From positions 1 through 64,000 of the forward strand of contig CAMWYR010000004.1 of NCBI GenBank assembly GCA_947178505.1: a DNA stretch of 64,000 bases, in the 5' to 3' direction. Of the stretch, positions 62,091 to 64,000 are shown piece by piece; the stretch's first letter is position 1; each line of letters begins with the position of its first letter. The translations under genes were made by a program, and so were the position numbers. A model generated the notes under the pieces. The model was not told the origin of the DNA. It ran no database searches and saw only the letters and a program-made list of their open reading frames with translations. The DNA is from an uncultured Muribaculaceae bacterium (GTDB lineage Bacteria; Bacteroidota; Bacteroidia; Bacteroidales; Muribaculaceae).

Positions 62091-62781
62091 GACCGCATCC
62101 TTCGTGCGGAGTGTCGGAGTCTATGCCCGATATGTCCGCCCCCTGCATCGCTGCTGTCAGAACTTCCCTAAACTTCTCGTTGCTAACTACGCCTTGAAGT
62201 GCAACATCTCCCTGGAAGAGAAAGAAGGGGACGAATTCAAAGTCGGTGCGCACATCGACTTCTTCTGCATCCTGCTTCACTTCCTCCTTATATTCCTCAC
62301 TTGCAAGCACGAGTCTTATTGCAGTGGCGTCTAATCCGGACTCTTCACCGATTTTTACCAGTAATTCTCTGTCGGAAAGAAGGAGCCCTTCTTCAAAAGT
62401 TGCCTTAAAGAGCCTGAAGTTGAGTTTTGAGAGTTGTCCGGGCGTAAGATGCCCAGAAGCGAACTTCATAAGGCGATGGGCATCCATCGTGTTGCAGACC
62501 TTAACGTTAGCCATATCGTAGGTGAGACCGACTTCCGTAGCCATTCTCGTAATCTTCGCCATACGTCGTTCGGCATGTTCGCGGGTCATCTCGTGGCCAT
62601 CCATAAAACGGCTCAGCATTGTCTGTACGGGCACGACCGGAGCCGTCGGGTTAAGCTGATACGCCTTATATTCAAGCCGTACGGGCTGCGTCAGCTCAAT
62701 GGAGTGAATTACTTCTTCGAGCTTTTTCTCTTCTATGTAGCAGTAGGGACATTGAAAATCCGACCAGATTTTAATAATCAT
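62071..62781 (-). CDS. DsbA/FrnE-family thiol oxidoreductase
   Basis: A 236-residue cytoplasmic DsbA-fold protein (no signal peptide). Thioredoxin motif CPYC at residues 11-14 (WSDFQCPYCYIEEKKL), helical insertion, and the cis-Pro region FVPFFLFQGDVALQGV. Like FrnE proteins it has a second Cys pair at the C-terminus (EGCGPNGCSI), which in Deinococcus FrnE takes part in disulfide exchange. Substrate unknown. Its end overlaps the convergent membrane-protein gene by 20 bases. Confidence 0.9.
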   Translation of the reverse strand: MIIKIWSDFQCPYCYIEEKKLEEVIHSIELTQPVRLEYKAYQLNPTAPVVPVQTMLSRFMDGHEMTREHAERRMAKITRMATEVGLTYDMANVKVCNTMDAHRLMKFASGHLTPGQLSKLNFRLFKATFEEGLLLSDRELLVKIGEESGLDATAIRLVLASEEYKEEVKQDAEEVDVRTDFEFVPFFLFQGDVALQGVVSNEKFREVLTAAMQGADISGIDSDTPHEGCGPNGCSI

Positions 62782-62823
62782 AATGATTCGTTTTAATTGT
62801 ACTCTTAAAACGCTTAGGATGGG

Positions 62824-63333
62824 TTATAAGTTTGCTATGAGGTTGATCAGTTGCTCTGCAGAAGGCATAGGGTCATCGTCAAATGTGGAGGTGATTGTCA
62901 GGTCTTTGTCAATGACGTATACCCTGGGTATTCCTCCGGAGGCAAAGAGATTATAAATTTTGCGGTCGGGTTGCGGTGAGTAGGGTAGAGTGAGTCCTGT
63001 GCTGCTCCAGTAGTCATCGATTTGAGCGTCATCTTCTTCGCGGGCAATGCAGATGATACGTTCCAGGAGACCTTTACCATCAAGATACTCGTACACTTTC
63101 TGAATCTCTGGCAGTTCTCTGCGGCAGTCACCACAATCTGTATTGAAGAAAACTATCATTCCACCGATCCCCTTAAAATTGCTCGTGCTGAACGTCCGGC
63201 CATCAGACATCTCAACTCTGAACTGCGGGCATTCATCTCCCGGCAACAAGGATGTGTATTCCGGTTCCTCGTCATTAATACAAGAACAAGTCAGCACGCC
63301 AATTACCAGTGAAATCCCAAATTTATTTTTCAT
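62824..63333 (-). CDS. TlpA/thioredoxin-like lipoprotein
   Basis: A 169-residue periplasm-facing lipoprotein. Start at ATG 63333 (MKNKFGISLVIG); an ATG five codons upstream is also possible. The lipobox is VLTCSC. The thioredoxin-like domain has the active site FFNTDCGDCRRELPEIQKVY and the cis-Pro GGIPRVYVIDKD. This type reduces or isomerises disulfides outside the cytoplasm, or serves in redox stress. The ending PSAEQLINLIANL is the usual last helix. Confidence 0.9.
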   Translation of the reverse strand: MKNKFGISLVIGVLTCSCINDEEPEYTSLLPGDECPQFRVEMSDGRTFSTSNFKGIGGMIVFFNTDCGDCRRELPEIQKVYEYLDGKGLLERIICIAREEDDAQIDDYWSSTGLTLPYSPQPDRKIYNLFASGGIPRVYVIDKDLTITSTFDDDPMPSAEQLINLIANL

Positions 63334-63433
63334 CTTGTACTGTATCATAAAAATTCCGTTGAGTAGATTGCAAAATTACATAAATTATTTGATAAGTGTA
63401 CCACCGTCGGTTTTTCCTTGTATTCAAAAAGTG

Positions 63434-63472
63434 AATGCGCCTCACCCTGAATGCTTTCAGGGTGAGACGCAA
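63434..63472 (-). terminator. Terminator of the TonB-type gene
   Basis: TGCG(c)CTCACCCTGAA pairs with TTTCAGGGTGAG(a)CGCA around TGC (about 63436-63471). On the minus strand it is followed by a T-run, TTCACTTTTTGAATA. Confidence 0.75.
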
Positions 63473-63499
63473 AAGAATCAATTTGGTATGAGTTTCTAT

Positions 63500-64000
63500 T
63501 TAATTCTTATCGGTAGATGAGTCTTTATCGACACCCGGCATAAAATTGACCGGAAGGGTGAATGTTGATGCCACCGGTTTGCCCTCTTTTTCCGATGGAA
63601 TCCAGTTGCCGGAGGTCGCGAGCACTGCATTGACCGCCTCTGCATCACATACCTCTCCACCACTTCTCATTACTTTCGGATCCTTGACATTGCCGTTAGC
63701 ATCGATAGTGAACTGAACGATGACTCTTTTCTGTTCGTTTAAGTCGGCAGGACAGGTGATCTTAGAGCCAAGAAATTGCATGAGAGCCTGCATTCCTCCC
63801 CTATACTCAGCAAGTTTCTCAACTGCAAGCGGCGCATTCACCTCTGTTGATCCTCCTACGCCTGCTTGCACACCGGCTTTCTTGGTAGTGATCATGATTT
63901 TCCCTTGCGGATAAGCAGGATCATTCTTAATCACTGACATGCTTCCGATTTCATCGGAGGGTACAGATTGCAGATCACCGGTGAAAAGTTTGCCGTCGAT
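63500..64000 (-). CDS. TonB C-terminal-domain protein (N-terminus outside window)
   Basis: The last 166 codons of an energy-transducer TonB-like protein; the frame stays open to the right edge (in-frame DGKLFTGDLQSVPSDEIG precedes the first internal Met). The TonB C-terminal domain is ITCPADLNEQKRVIVQFTID, then ANGNVKDPKVMRSGGEVCDA and VASTFTLPVNFMPG. In Bacteroidetes such domains are often joined to M56/BlaR-like sensor or plug-like segments, so the full architecture cannot be told here. Confidence 0.85.
   Translation of the reverse strand: MDGKLFTGDLQSVPSDEIGSMSVIKNDPAYPQGKIMITTKKAGVQAGVGGSTEVNAPLAVEKLAEYRGGMQALMQFLGSKITCPADLNEQKRVIVQFTIDANGNVKDPKVMRSGGEVCDAEAVNAVLATSGNWIPSEKEGKPVASTFTLPVNFMPGVDKDSSTDKN

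Noticed and set aside
1-64000. tRNA, rRNA, CRISPR arrays, intact insertion sequences or phage genes
   Set aside because: Looked for on both strands; no cloverleaf, direct-repeat array, transposase or phage structural gene was recognised.

Overview
This 64 kb window reads as an ordinary stretch of chromosome from a gut-type member of the Bacteroidales, most likely Muribaculaceae-like (the family is an inference, made without a search). The evidence is a fused FeoA-FeoB, a riboswitch-controlled BtuB/BtuG/BtuF/BtuC vitamin B12 locus, DUF4290 next to murA, a MurA with Asp in place of the usual active-site Cys, a LysM protein paired with a PorT-type barrel, a type IX secretion (gliding-motility) C-terminal domain, and repeated promoters of the Bacteroidetes form TTG-N19/20-TAnnTTTG. 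No rRNA, tRNA, CRISPR array, intact insertion sequence or prophage was seen.

Layout. Positions 1-8.1 kb hold metal and cofactor uptake on the minus strand: feoAB (cut by the left edge), then btuB-btuG-btuF-btuC under a cobalamin riboswitch and closed by a terminator, with no btuD ATPase. 8.2-16.9 kb holds malic enzyme, uvrA, a Lys/Cys-rich periplasmic protein, a two-helix K+ channel, the agmatine-to-putrescine pair aguA-aguB and a cupin. 16.9-19.2 kb is a small AT-rich accessory pocket with tandem terminators, an acetyltransferase pseudogene with three nonsense codons and no frameshift, an unexplained decayed stretch, a DUF488 gene, and a LuxR-type regulator divergent from a DUF1349 gene across an 18-bp perfect palindrome. 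20-26.3 kb holds a DPP-IV-type peptidase, a YgiQ radical-SAM protein and uvrB.

26.6-34.7 kb is a plus-strand run of core genes: tpiA, a SPOR protein, folE, a flavoprotein dehydrogenase, tsaB, DUF4290, murA, rimM, a small acidic protein and an OmpA-domain protein. 34.8-37.9 kb holds a UvrD-type helicase with an inserted DnaQ-type exonuclease, then HU. 38.1-44.6 kb holds the LysM/PBP-fold protein with its barrel partner, a periplasmic alpha-amylase, an NlpC/P60 hydrolase, an 83-residue protein made of 16-residue repeats, and a phosphoesterase. 44.6-50.2 kb holds an NfnAB-like flavin-bifurcating transhydrogenase pair, clpB and a VOC protein. 50.4-58.6 kb holds an AspT/YidE-type exchanger, small PAS and MmcQ/YjbR proteins, an HD protein, an omega-amidase, a PlsC-type acyltransferase, a helical protein with a structured leader, a lipoprotein NlpC/P60, an APC permease and a SpoU-type RNA methylase. 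58.7-64 kb holds a DUF389 membrane protein translationally coupled to a type IX cargo protein and a small membrane protein, then minus-strand FrnE-type and TlpA-type thiol proteins and a TonB C-terminal protein cut by the right edge.

Connections worth noting: B12 and iron import next to a TonB-dependent receptor; DNA repair (uvrA, uvrB, helicase-exonuclease); redox balance (NADP malic enzyme, NfnAB); polyamine chemistry (aguA/B, and an APC permease of uncertain substrate). No single large novel system stands out. The most unusual items are the alternative-hairpin leader near 55.45 kb, the palindromic divergent promoter near 19.2 kb, the triple-nonsense pseudogene, the helicase-exonuclease composite and the five-repeat helical protein.
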